From assembly GCF_051401765.1 (NCBI RefSeq), contig NW_027480423.1, positions 11,904,001 through 11,968,000 of the forward strand: DNA of 64,000 nt. Direction: 5' to 3'. The translations under genes and the position numbers were made by a program. How positions within the stretch are numbered: the stretch's first letter is position 1; every line of letters begins with the position of its first letter. Origin of the DNA: Calliopsis andreniformis (lineage: Eukaryota > Arthropoda > Insecta > Hymenoptera > Andrenidae). Shown here in pieces: positions 53,510-63,953 of this stretch. Under the pieces are notes generated by a model. The model saw only the letters and a program-made list of their open reading frames with translations. It was not told the DNA's origin and did not search any database.

Positions 53510-53850
53510 TTGCTCGGAACGTCGAAATGACCATAACTTTTACACTGGCAGCAATTATTCGTTTTATACAATGGAAAAACTGTTCTATTTATTTTGTATT
53601 TTATGCTTCGGGCGTTGACATCTAAAGCCCTAACTGTTTGATCTGGTGGAGCAACGCCATAGAGTGAAGCCTAGGTTGCCCGGAACGTAGATATGACCAT
53701 TACCTTCACACAGGTTGCAATTATTCGTTTTATACGGTGTAAAGGCTGTTGTATTTATATCGTATTTCATACTTCTGGCGTTGACTTCTAAGGACCTAAC
53801 TATTCGATCCGGTGGAGCAGCGCCGTAGAGTGAAGCCTAGGTTGCTCGGA
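53510..53850 (+). repeat. Block D19 copy A (copy B about 59820-60160)
   Basis: A two-monomer cassette with GTCGAAATGACC, GACATCTAAAGCCC and GATATGACCATTACC recurs at an offset of 6,310 bp (38 monomers plus 2). Confidence 0.8.
53723..53739 (+). other. CENP-B-box-like motif, 8 of 9 core bases
   Basis: Same ACGGTG form in block D19 copy A; duplicate at 60033-60049. Confidence 0.5.
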
Positions 53851-55891
53851 ATGTAGAAATGACCATAACTTTCACACTGGTTGCAATTATTCGTTTTATA
53901 CGATGGAAAAACTGTTGCATCTTTATCGTATTTTATGCTTCTGGCGTTGACTTCTAAGGCCCTAACTATTCGATCAGGAGGAGCAACGCCCTAGAGTGAA
54001 GCCTAGGTTGCTCGGAATGTAGAAATGACCATAACTTTCACACTGTTTGCAATTATTCCTTTTATACGATGGAAAAGCTGTTGTATTTATATCGTATTGT
54101 ATGCTTCTGGCGTTGACTTCTAAGGACCTAACTATTCGATCTGGAGGAGCAACGCCCTAGAGTGACGCCTAGGTTGCTCGGAACGTAGAAATGACCATTT
54201 CTTTCACACTGGTTGCAATTATTCGTTTTATACGATGGTAAAGCTGTTGTATTTATATCGTATTTTATGCTTCTGATGTTGACCTCTTAAGACATAACTA
54301 TTCGATCTGGTGGAGCAACGCCCTGGAGTGAAACCTAGGTTGCCCGGAACGTAGAAATGACCATTACTTTCACACTGGTTGCAATTATTCCAGTTATACG
54401 ATGGAAAAACTGTTGTATTTTAATTGTATTTTATGCTTTTAGCGATGAATTATAAGTCCCTAGCTATTCGATCTGGTGGAGCAACGCCCTAGAGTGACGC
54501 CTAGGTTGCTCGGAACGTAGAAGTGACCATTACCTTCACACTGGTAGCAATTATTCGTTCTATACGATGGAAAAACTGTTGTATTTATATTGTATTTTAT
54601 GCTTCTGGCGTTGCCTTCTTAGGCCCTAACTATTCGATCTTGTGGAACAACGGCCTAGAGTGAAGCCTAGGTTGCCTGGAACGTAGAAATGACCATCACT
54701 TTCACACGGGTTGCAATTATTCCTGTTATAGGATGGAAAGACTGTTGTATTTTTATTGTATTTTATACTTCAGGCGTTGTCTTCTGAGGCCGTACCTATT
54801 CGATGTGGTGGAAGAACGCCATACTGTGAAGCCTAGGTTGCCCGGAACGTAGAAATGAGCATAAGTTTCATACTGGTTGCAATTACTCGTTTTATACGAT
54901 GGAAAGACTGTTGTATTTATATTGGATTTTTGCTTCTGGCGTTCACTTCTTAGGCCCTAACTATTCGATCTGGTGGAACAACGCCCTAGGGTGAAGCCTA
55001 GGTTGTCCGGAACGTAGATATGACCATAACCTTCACACAGGTTGCAATTATTCATTTTATACGGTGTAAAGGCTGTTGTATTTATTTTGTATTTTATTCT
55101 TCTGGTGTTGACTTCTTAGGCCGTAACTATTCGATCTGGTGGAACAACGCCGCAGAGTGAAGCGTAGGTTTCCCGGAACGTAGAAATGACCATTACTTTC
55201 ACACTGTTTGCAATTATCCCTTTTATATGATGGAAAAGCTGTTGTATTTATATCGTATTTCATACTTCTGGCGTTGACTTCTAAGGACCTAACTATTCGA
55301 TCCGGTGGAGCAGCGCCCTAGAGTGAAGCCTAGGTTGCTCGGAATGTAGAAATGACCATTACTTTCACACTGGTTGCAATTATTCGTTTTACACGATGGT
55401 AAAGCTGTTGTATTTATATCGTATTTTATGCTTCTGGCGTTGACTTCTTAGGACATAGCTATTCGATCTGGTGGAGCAACGCCCTGGAGTGAAACCTAGG
55501 TTGCCCGGTACGCAGAAATGACCACTACTATCACACTGGTTGCAAATTATTCCTGCTATACGATGGAAAAACTGTTGCATCTTTATTGTATTTTATACTT
55601 CTGGCGTTGACTTCTAAGGCCCTAACTATTTGATCTGGTGGAGCACCGCCCTAGAGTAAAGCCTAGGTTACCCTGAACGTAGAAATGACCATATCTTCCA
55701 CACTGGTAGCCATTATTCGTTTTATACGATGGAAAATGTGTTTTATTTACTCTGTATTTTATGCTTCGGGCGTTGACTTCTAAGGCCCTAACTGTTTGAT
55801 CTGGTGGAACGACGCCCTAGAGTGAAGCCTAGGTTGCCCGGAACGTAGAAATGACCATAACTTTCACACTGTTTGCTATTATTCGTTTTAT

Positions 55892-57164
55892 ACAATGGAA
55901 AAACTGTTATATTTATATTGTATTTTATGCTTCTGGCGTTAACTTCTGAGGCCGTTGCAATTCGATGTGGTGGAAGAACGCCATAGAGTGAAGCCTAGGT
56001 AGCCCGGACCGTAGAAATGTCCATATCTTTCGCACTGTTTGCAATTATTCATTTTATACGATGGCAAAGCTGTTGTATTTATACTGTATTTTATGCTTCT
56101 GGCGTTGACTTCTTAGGCCCTAACTATTCGATCTGGTGGAGCAATGCCTCAGAGATAAGTCTAGGATGCCCGAAACGCCGAAATGCTCATTACTATCACG
56201 CATGTTGCAATTATTCCTGTTATACGATGAAAAGACTGTTGTATTTTTATTGTATTCTATGTTTCAGTCGTAGACTTCTAAGGCCGCAGCTACTCGATAT
56301 GTTGGAGCACCGCCCTAGAGTGAACCCTAGGTTGCTCGGAACGTAGAAATGACCACTACTTTCACACTGTTTGCAATTATTCATTTAATGCGATGGAAAT
56401 GCTGTTGTATTTATATCGTATTTTATGCTTCGGGCGTTGACTTCTTAGGCCCTAACATTTCGATCTGGTGGAGCAACGCCCTACAGTGTAGCCTAGGTTG
56501 CCCGGAACGTAGATATGACCATAACGTTCACACAGGTTGCAATTATTCGTTTTATACGGTGTAAAGGCTGTTGTATTTATTTTGTATTTTATTCTTCTGG
56601 TGTTGACTTCTTAGGCCGTAACTATTCGATCTGGTGGAGCAACGCCCTGGAGTGAAACCTAGGTTGCCCGGCACGTAGAAATGACCACTACTATCACACT
56701 GGTTGCAAATTATTCCTGCTATACGATGGAAAAGCTGTTGCATCTTTATTGTATTTTATGCTTCTGGCGCTGACTTCTAAGGCCCTAACTACTCGATCAG
56801 GTGGAGCAACGCCCTCGAGTGAAGCCTAGGTTGCTCGGAATGTAGAAATGACCAGAACTTTCACACTGGTTGCAATTATTCGTTTTATACGATGGAAAAG
56901 CTGTTGCATCTTTATCGTATTTTATGCTTCTGGGGTTGACTTCTTAGGCCGTAACTATTCGATCTGGTGGAGCAACGCCCTGGAGTGAAACCTAGGTTGC
57001 CCGGTACGTAGAAATGACCACTACTAACACACTGGATGCAAATTATTACTGCTATACGATGGAAAAATTCCTGCATCTTTATTGTATTTTATGCTCCTGG
57101 CGTTGACTTCTAAGGCCCTAACTATTCGATCAGGTGGAGCAACGCCCTAGAGTGAAGCCTAGGT
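55892..57164 (+). repeat. Block D14 copy B
   Basis: Copy of 49083-50355. After 57164 it joins a unit starting TTGCCTGGAACG that in the left copy lies one monomer further on (about 50521), so one monomer is missing at this junction. Confidence 0.9.
56545..56561 (+). other. CENP-B-box-like motif, 8 of 9 core bases
   Basis: Same ACGGTG form in block D14 copy B. Confidence 0.5.
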
Positions 57165-58289
57165 TGCCTGGAACGTAGAAATGGCCATCACTTTCACACG
57201 GGTTGCAATTATTCCTGTTATAGGATGGAAAGACTGTTGTATTTTTATTGTATTTTATACTTCAGGCGTTGACTTCTGAGGCCGTAGCTATTCGATGTGG
57301 TGGAAGAACGCCATACTGTGAAGCCTAGGTTGCCCGGAACGTGGAAATGAGCATAAGTTTCACACTGGTTGCAATTATTCGTTTTATAGGATGGAAAAAC
57401 CGTTGCATCTTTATTGTACTTTATGCTTCTGGCGTTGACTTCTTAGGCCGTAACTATTCGTACTGGTGGAGCAACGCCCTGGAGTGAAACCTAGGTTGCC
57501 CGGTACGTAGAAATGACCACTACTATCACACTGGTTGCAAATTATTCCTGCTATACCATGGAAAAACTGTTGCATCTTTATTGTATTTTATGCTTCTGGC
57601 GTTGACTTCTAAGGCCCTAACTATTCGATCAGGTGGAGCAACGCCCTCGAGTGAAGCCTAGGTTGCTCGGAATGTAGAAATGACCATAACTTTCACACTG
57701 TTTGCAATTATTCCTTTTATACGATGGAAAAGATGTTGTATTTATATCGTATTTTATGCTTCTGGCGTTGACTTCTAAGGACCTGACTATTCTATCTGGT
57801 GGAGCAACGCCCTAGAGTGAAGCCTAGGTTGCTCGGAATGTAGAAATGACCATAACTTTCACACTGGTTGGAATTATTCGTTTTATACGATGGAAAAGCT
57901 GTTGTATTTATATTGTATTTTATGCCTCTGGCGTTGACTTCTAATGCCGTAGCTATTAGATGTGGTGGAGCAACGCCCTAGAGTGACGCCTAGGGTGCTC
58001 GGAACGTAGAAATGGCCATTCCTTTCGCACTGGTTGCAACTATTCGTTTTATACGATGGAAAAGCTGTTGTATTAAATCGTATTTTATGCTTCTGGCGTT
58101 GACTTCTTAGGCCGTAACTATTCGATCTGGTGCAGCAACGCCCTGGAGTGAAACCTAGGTTACCCGGAACGTAGAATTGGCCATCACTTTCAAACTGGTT
58201 GCAATTATTCCTGTCGTATGATGCAAACACTCTCGTATTTTTTTTGCATTTTATGGTTGGGGCGTTGACTTCTAAGTCCCTAACTATTC
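57147..58289 (+). repeat. Block D15 copy A, 9-monomer duplication
   Basis: This 1,143-bp stretch recurs at 58641-59783 (offset 1,494 bp, exactly 9 monomers). Markers are GAACGTGGAAATGAGC, CATTCGTACTGG-type units, CTATACCATGG, AAAGATGTTG, GTATTAAATCG and TCGTATGATGCAAAC. Differences noticed: AATGGCC/AATGACC at the left end and TATTCTATC/TATTCGATC near 57790. Part of it (about 57861-58289) also matches 48560-48988. Confidence 0.9.
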
Positions 58290-58640
58290 GATCTGGAGGA
58301 GCAACGCCCTAGAGTGACGCCTAGGTTGCTCGGAACGTAGAAATGACCATTACTTTCACACTGGTTGCAATTATTCGTTTTATACGATGGTAAAGCTGTT
58401 GTATTTATATCGTATTTTATGCTTCTGATGTTGACCTCTTAAGACATAACTATTCGATCTGGTGGAGCAACGCCCTGGAGTGAAACCTAGGTTGCCCGGA
58501 ACGTAGAAATGACCATTACTTTCACACTGGTTGCAATTATTCCAGTTATACGATGGAAAAACTGTTGTATTTATATTGTATTTTATGCTTCTGGCGTTGC
58601 CTTCTTAGGCCCTAACTATTCGATCTTGTGGAACAACGGC

Positions 58641-59783
58641 CTAGAGTGAAGCCTAGGTTGCCTGGAACGTAGAAATGACCATCACTTTCACACGGGTTGC
58701 AATTATTCCTGTTATAGGATGGAAAGACTGTTGTATTTTTATTGTATTTTATACTTCAGGCGTTGACTTCTGAGGCCGTAGCTATTCGATGTGGTGGAAG
58801 AACGCCATACTGTGAAGCCTAGGTTGCCCGGAACGTGGAAATGAGCATAAGTTTCACACTGGTTGCAATTATTCGTTTTATAGGATGGAAAAACCGTTGC
58901 ATCTTTATTGTACTTTATGCTTCTGGCGTTGACTTCTTAGGCCGTAACTATTCGTACTGGTGGAGCAACGCCCTGGAGTGAAACCTAGGTTGCCCGGTAC
59001 GTAGAAATGACCACTACTATCACACTGGTTGCAAATTATTCCTGCTATACCATGGAAAAACTGTTGCATCTTTATTGTATTTTATGCTTCTGGCGTTGAC
59101 TTCTAAGGCCCTAACTATTCGATCAGGTGGAGCAACGCCCTCGAGTGAAGCCTAGGTTGCTCGGAATGTAGAAATGACCATAACTTTCACACTGTTTGCA
59201 ATTATTCCTTTTATACGATGGAAAAGATGTTGTATTTATATCGTATTTTATGCTTCTGGCGTTGACTTCTAAGGACCTGACTATTCGATCTGGTGGAGCA
59301 ACGCCCTAGAGTGAAGCCTAGGTTGCTCGGAATGTAGAAATGACCATAACTTTCACACTGGTTGGAATTATTCGTTTTATACGATGGAAAAGCTGTTGTA
59401 TTTATATTGTATTTTATGCCTCTGGCGTTGACTTCTAATGCCGTAGCTATTAGATGTGGTGGAGCAACGCCCTAGAGTGACGCCTAGGGTGCTCGGAACG
59501 TAGAAATGGCCATTCCTTTCGCACTGGTTGCAACTATTCGTTTTATACGATGGAAAAGCTGTTGTATTAAATCGTATTTTATGCTTCTGGCGTTGACTTC
59601 TTAGGCCGTAACTATTCGATCTGGTGCAGCAACGCCCTGGAGTGAAACCTAGGTTACCCGGAACGTAGAATTGGCCATCACTTTCAAACTGGTTGCAATT
59701 ATTCCTGTCGTATGATGCAAACACTCTCGTATTTTTTTTGCATTTTATGGTTGGGGCGTTGACTTCTAAGTCCCTAACTATTC
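58641..59783 (+). repeat. Block D15 copy B, 9-monomer duplication
   Basis: Near-identical copy of 57147-58289. It diverges at TATTCAATCTG (TATTCGATCTG in copy A), after which it follows a block shared with 53510-53850. Confidence 0.9.
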
Positions 59784-60032
59784 AATCTGTTGGAGCAACG
59801 CCCTAGGATGAAGCCTAGGTTGCTCGGAACGTCGAAATGACCATAACTTTTACACTGGCAGCAATTATTCGTTTTATACAATGGAAAAACTGTTCTATTT
59901 ATTTTGTATTTTATGCTTCGGGCGTTGACATCTAAAGCCCTAACTGTTTGATCTGGTGGAGCAACGCCTTAGAGTGAAGCCTAGGTTGCCCGGAACGTAG
60001 ATATGACCATTACCTTCACACAGGTTGCAATT

Positions 60033-60049
60033 ATTCGTTTTATACGGTG
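60033..60049 (+). other. CENP-B-box-like motif, 8 of 9 core bases
   Basis: Same ACGGTG form in block D19 copy B. Confidence 0.5.
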
Positions 60050-61692
60050 TAAAGGCTGTTGTATTTATATCGTATTTCATACTCCTGGCGTTGACTTCTA
60101 AGGACCTAACTATTCGATCCGGTGGAGCAGCGCCCTAGAGTGAAGCCTAGGTTGCTCGGAATGTAGAAATGACCATAACTTTCACAATGGTTGCAATTAT
60201 TCGTTTTATACGATGGAAAAGCTGTTGTATTTATATCGTATTGTATGCTTCTGGCGTTGACTTCTAAGGACCTAACTATTCGATCTGGAGGAGCAACGCC
60301 CTAGAGTGACGCCTAGGTTGCTCGGAACGTAGAAATGACCATTACTTTCACACTGGTTGCAATTATTCGTTTTATACGATGGTAAAGCTGTTGTATTTAT
60401 ATCGTATTTTATGCTTCTGATGTTGACCTCTTAAGACATAACTATTCGATCTGGTGGAGCAACGCCCTGGAGTGAAACCTAGGTTGCCCGGAACGTAGAA
60501 ATGACCATTACTTTCACACTGGTTGCAATTATTCCAGTTATACGATGGAAAAACTGTTGTATTTTAATTGTATTTTATGCTTTTAGCGATGAATTATAAG
60601 TCCCTAGCTATTCGATCTGGTGGAGCAACGCCCTAGAGTGACGCCTAGGTTGCTCGGAACGTAGAAGTGACCATTACCTTCACACTGGTAGCAATTATTC
60701 GTTCTATACGATGGAAAAACTGTTCTATTTATTTTGCATTTTATGCTCCCGGCATTGACTTCTAAGGCCCTAACTATTCAATCTGTTGGAGCAGCGCCCC
60801 AGGGTGTAGTCCAGGTTGCCCGGAAAGTAGAAATGACCATATCTTTGATACTGGTTGCAATTATTCGTTTTATACGATGAAAAAACTGTTGCATTTATAT
60901 TGTATTTTATGCTTCTGGCGTTCACTTCTTAGGCCCTAACTATTCGATCTTGTGGAACAACGCCCTAGGGTGAAGCCTAGGTTGCCCGGAACGTAGAAAT
61001 GACCATAACTTTTATACTGGTAGCAATTATTCGTTTTATACAATGGAAAAACTGTTCTATTTATTTTGCATTTTATGCTTCGGGCGTTGACGTCTAACGC
61101 CCTAACTAATTGATCTGGTGGAGCAGCGCCCTAGAGTGAAGCCTAGATTGCCCGGAACGTTGAAATGACCATAACTTTCATACTGGTTGCAATTATTCGT
61201 TTTATACGATGAAAAAACTGTTGTATTTATATTGTATTTTATGCTTCTGGCGTTGCCTTCTTAGGCCCTAACTATTCGATCTTGTGGAACAACGGCCTAG
61301 AGTGAAGCCTAGGTTGCCTGGAACGTAGAAATGACCATCACTTTCACACGGGTTGCAATTATTCCTGTTATAGGATGGAAAGACTGTTGTATTTTTATTG
61401 TATTTTATACTTCAGGCGTTGACTTCTGAGGCCGTACCTATTCGATCAGGTGGAGCAACGCCCTCGAGTGAAGCCTAGGTTGCTCGGAATGTAGAAATGA
61501 CCATAACTTTTATACTGGTAGCAATTATTCGTTTTATACAATGGAAAAACTGTTCTATTTATTTTGCATTTTATGCTTCGGGCGTTGACGTCTAACGCCC
61601 TAACTAATTGATCTGGTGGAACAACGCCCTAGGGTGAAGCCTAGGTTGTCCGGAACGTAGATATGACCATAACCTTCACTCAGGTTGCAATT

Positions 61693-61709
61693 ATTCGTTT
61701 TATACGGTG
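61693..61709 (+). other. CENP-B-box-like motif, 8 of 9 core bases
   Basis: Same ACGGTG form, in a unit with CTTCACTCAGG in place of the usual CTTCACACAGG. Confidence 0.5.
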
Positions 61710-62134
61710 TAAAGGCTGTTGTATTTATTTTGTATTTTATTCTTCTGGTGTTGACTTCTTAGGCCGTAACTATTCGATCTGGTGGAGCAACGCCCTGGAG
61801 TGAAACCTAGGTTGCCCGGCACGTAGAAATGACCACTACTATCACACTGGTTGCAAATTATTCCTGCTATACGATGGAAAAACTGTTGCATCTTTATTGT
61901 ATTTTATGCTTCTGGCGCTGACTTCTAAGGCCCTAACTATTCGATCAGGTGGAGCAACGCCCTCGAGTGAAGCCTAGGTTGCTCGGAATGTAGAAATGAC
62001 CATAACTTTCACACTGGTTGCAATTATTCGTTTTATACGATGGAAAAGCTGTTGCATCTTTATCGTATTTTATGCTTCTGGCGTTGACTTCTTAGGCCGT
62101 AACTATTCGATCTGGTGGAGCAACGCCCTGGAGT

Positions 62135-62293
62135 GAAACCTAGGTTGCCCGGTACGTAGAAATGACCACTACTATCACACTGGATGCAAATTATTCCTGC
62201 TATACGATGGAAAAATTGCTGCATCTTTATTGTATTTTATGCTCCTGGCGTTGACTTCTAACTATTCGATCAGGTGGAGCAACGCCCTAGAGT
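62135..62293 (+). repeat. Short 159-bp monomer with 8-base deletion
   Basis: Between GACTTCTA and ACTATTCG (near 62261) the usual eight bases AGGCCCTA are absent; the flanking CTA repeat suggests slippage or a short-homology deletion. With the +1 of its GCAAATT subtype the unit is 159 bp, the shortest in the window. Confidence 0.9.
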
Positions 62294-63068
62294 GAAGCCT
62301 AGGTTGCTCGGAATGTAGAAATGACCATTACTTTCACACTGGCAGCAATTATTCGTTTTATGCGATGGAAAAGCTGTTCTATTTATTTTGCATTTTATGC
62401 TTCCGGCATTGACTTCTAAGGCCCTAACTATTCAATCTGTTGGAGCAACGCCCTAGGGTGAAGTCTAGATTGCCCGGAAAGTAGAAATGACCATAACTTT
62501 CATCCTGGTTGCAATTATTCGTTTTATATGATGGTAAAACTGTTGTATTTATAATGTATTTTATGATTCTGGCGTTGACTTCTATGGCCCTAGCTATTCG
62601 GTTTGGTGGAGCAACGCCCTAGGGTGGAACCTAGGTTGCCCGGTACGTAGAAATGACCATTACTTTCACACTGTTTGCAAATATACATTATATATAATGG
62701 AAACTCTGTTGTATTTATGTTGTATTTTAAGCTTCTGGCGTTGACTTCTTAGGCCCTAACTATTTGATCTTGTGGAGCACCGCCCTAGAGTGAAGCCTAT
62801 CTTGCCCGAAACGTAGAAATGACGATAACTTCCACACTGGTTGCAATTATTCGCTTTATACAATGCAAAAGCTGTTGTATTCGTATCGTATTTTATGCTT
62901 CTGGCGTTGACTCCTTAGGCCCTAACTATTCCATCTGGTGGAACAACGCTCTAGGGTAAAGCCCAGATTGCGCGGGACGTAGAAATGACCATAACTTTCA
63001 CACTGGTAGCAATTATTCGTTTTGTACGATGGAAAAACTGTTTTATTTATTTTGTATTTTATGCTTCG

Positions 63069-63116
63069 GGCGTTGACTTCTAAGGCCCTAACTATTCGAT
63101 CTGGTGGAGCAACGCC
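63069..63116. repeat. Intramonomer inverted repeat GGCGTTG / CAACGCC (example)
   Basis: GGCGTTG at 63069-63075 is the exact reverse complement of CAACGCC at 63110-63116, with 34 bases between them. In monomer numbering the arms are 112-118 and 153-159, and both are among the better conserved parts of the unit. The arms could form a stem in a cruciform or transcript; no direct evidence. Confidence 0.75.
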
Positions 63117-63137
63117 CTAGAGTGAAGCCTAGGTTGC
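63109..63137. repeat. Monomer-junction dyad GCAAC-CTAG / CTAG-GTTGC (example)
   Basis: GCAAC, a 3-base bulge and CTAG at 63109-63120 face CTAG-GTTGC at 63129-63137 across the monomer boundary, making a 9-bp stem with an 8-base loop. It shares CAAC with the other dyad, so the two stems exclude each other. In CCCTAGGGTGAAG units the CCTAGG palindrome occurs on both sides. Confidence 0.65.
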
Positions 63138-63630
63138 CCGGAACGTAGAAACGACCATAACTTTCACACTGGTTTCAATTATTCGTTTTATACGATGGAA
63201 AAACTGTTGCATCTTTATCGTATTTTATGCTTCTGGCGTGGACTTCTAAGGCCCTAACTATACGATCTGGTGGAGCAACGCCCTAGAGCGAAGCCTAGGC
63301 TCCCCGGAACGTAGAAATGACCATAACTTTCGCACTGGTTGCAAATATTCCTGTTCTACGATGGACAAACTGTTGTATTTATATCGTATTTTATACTTCT
63401 GGCGTTGACTTCTAAGGACCTAACTATTCGATCTGGTGGAGCAACGCTCTAGAGTGATGTCTAGGTTGCTCGGAATGTAGGAATGACCATAAATTTCACA
63501 CTGGTTTCAATTATTCGTTTTATACGATGGAAAAACTGTTGCATCTTTATCGTATTTTATGCTTCTGGCGTGGACTTCTAAGGCCCTAACTATTCGATCT
63601 GGTGGAGCAACGCCCTAGAGCGAAGCCTAG
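63124..63630 (+). repeat. Dimer-step duplication near right edge
   Basis: Units with CACTGGTTTCAATTATTCG, GTTGCATCTTTATCG and GGCGTGGACTTC recur exactly 332 bp (two monomers) apart (TGGACTTC at 63239 and 63571). Both are followed by CCTAGAGCGAAGCC. Confidence 0.8.
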
Positions 63631-63953
63631 GTTGCCCGGAACGTAGAAATGACCATTACTTTTACACTGGTAGCAATTATTCGTTCTATACAATGGAAAA
63701 ACTGTTGGATTTATATTGTATTTTATGCTTCTGGCGTTGACTTCTAAGGCGCTAGCTGTTCGATCTAGTGGAGCAACGCCCTAGAGTGAAGCCTAGGTTG
63801 CTCGGAATGTGGAAATGACCATAAGTTTCATACTGGTTGCAATTATTTGTTTCATACGATGGAAAACCTGTTGTATTTATATTGTATTTTATGCTTCTGG
63901 CGTTGACTTCTACGGCACTAACTATTCGATCTGGGGGAGCAACGCCCTAGAGT

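Larger units (their letters stand above)
47500..62400 (+). repeat. Array zone 4: GCAAATTATTCCTGC (+1) monomer family and recent cassettes
   Basis: The zone is characterised by monomers with an extra A in GCAAATTATTCCTGCTATACG, units with CGATCAGGTGGAGC, GTATTAAATCG units (-1), and a TTTAGCGATGAATTATAAG type. Many blocks of 0.3 to 1.3 kb are present two to four times at offsets close to whole numbers of monomers, shifted by a few bases where these indels accumulate. No non-satellite sequence is present. Confidence 0.85.
62400..63953 (+). repeat. Array zone 5: less homogenised monomers
   Basis: Monomers here carry private changes not noticed elsewhere, such as GCAAATATACATTATATATAATGG near 62677-62700 and CTTGCCCGAAACG near 62801. 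No multi-kilobase block elsewhere matches them. The only internal duplication seen is a dimer step near 63130-63630. Reduced homogenisation is often found toward satellite array edges; an edge nearby is inference only. Confidence 0.65.

Noticed and set aside
2571..56564. Plus-strand frames beginning MTITFTLVAII or similar, hydrophobic like a membrane segment
   Set aside because: The hydrophobic run is the translation of the AT-rich half of the monomer. It occurs wherever the frame is open and has no consistent start context or stop.
48582..59724. Open frames of 115 codons on the minus strand (48582-48929, 57883-58230, 59377-59724)
   Set aside because: They run through three successive monomers in which the chance frame stays open. 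The 1-base-short GTATTAAATCG unit allows the frame to continue. Copies are alike because the DNA block was duplicated; there is no domain or codon signature.
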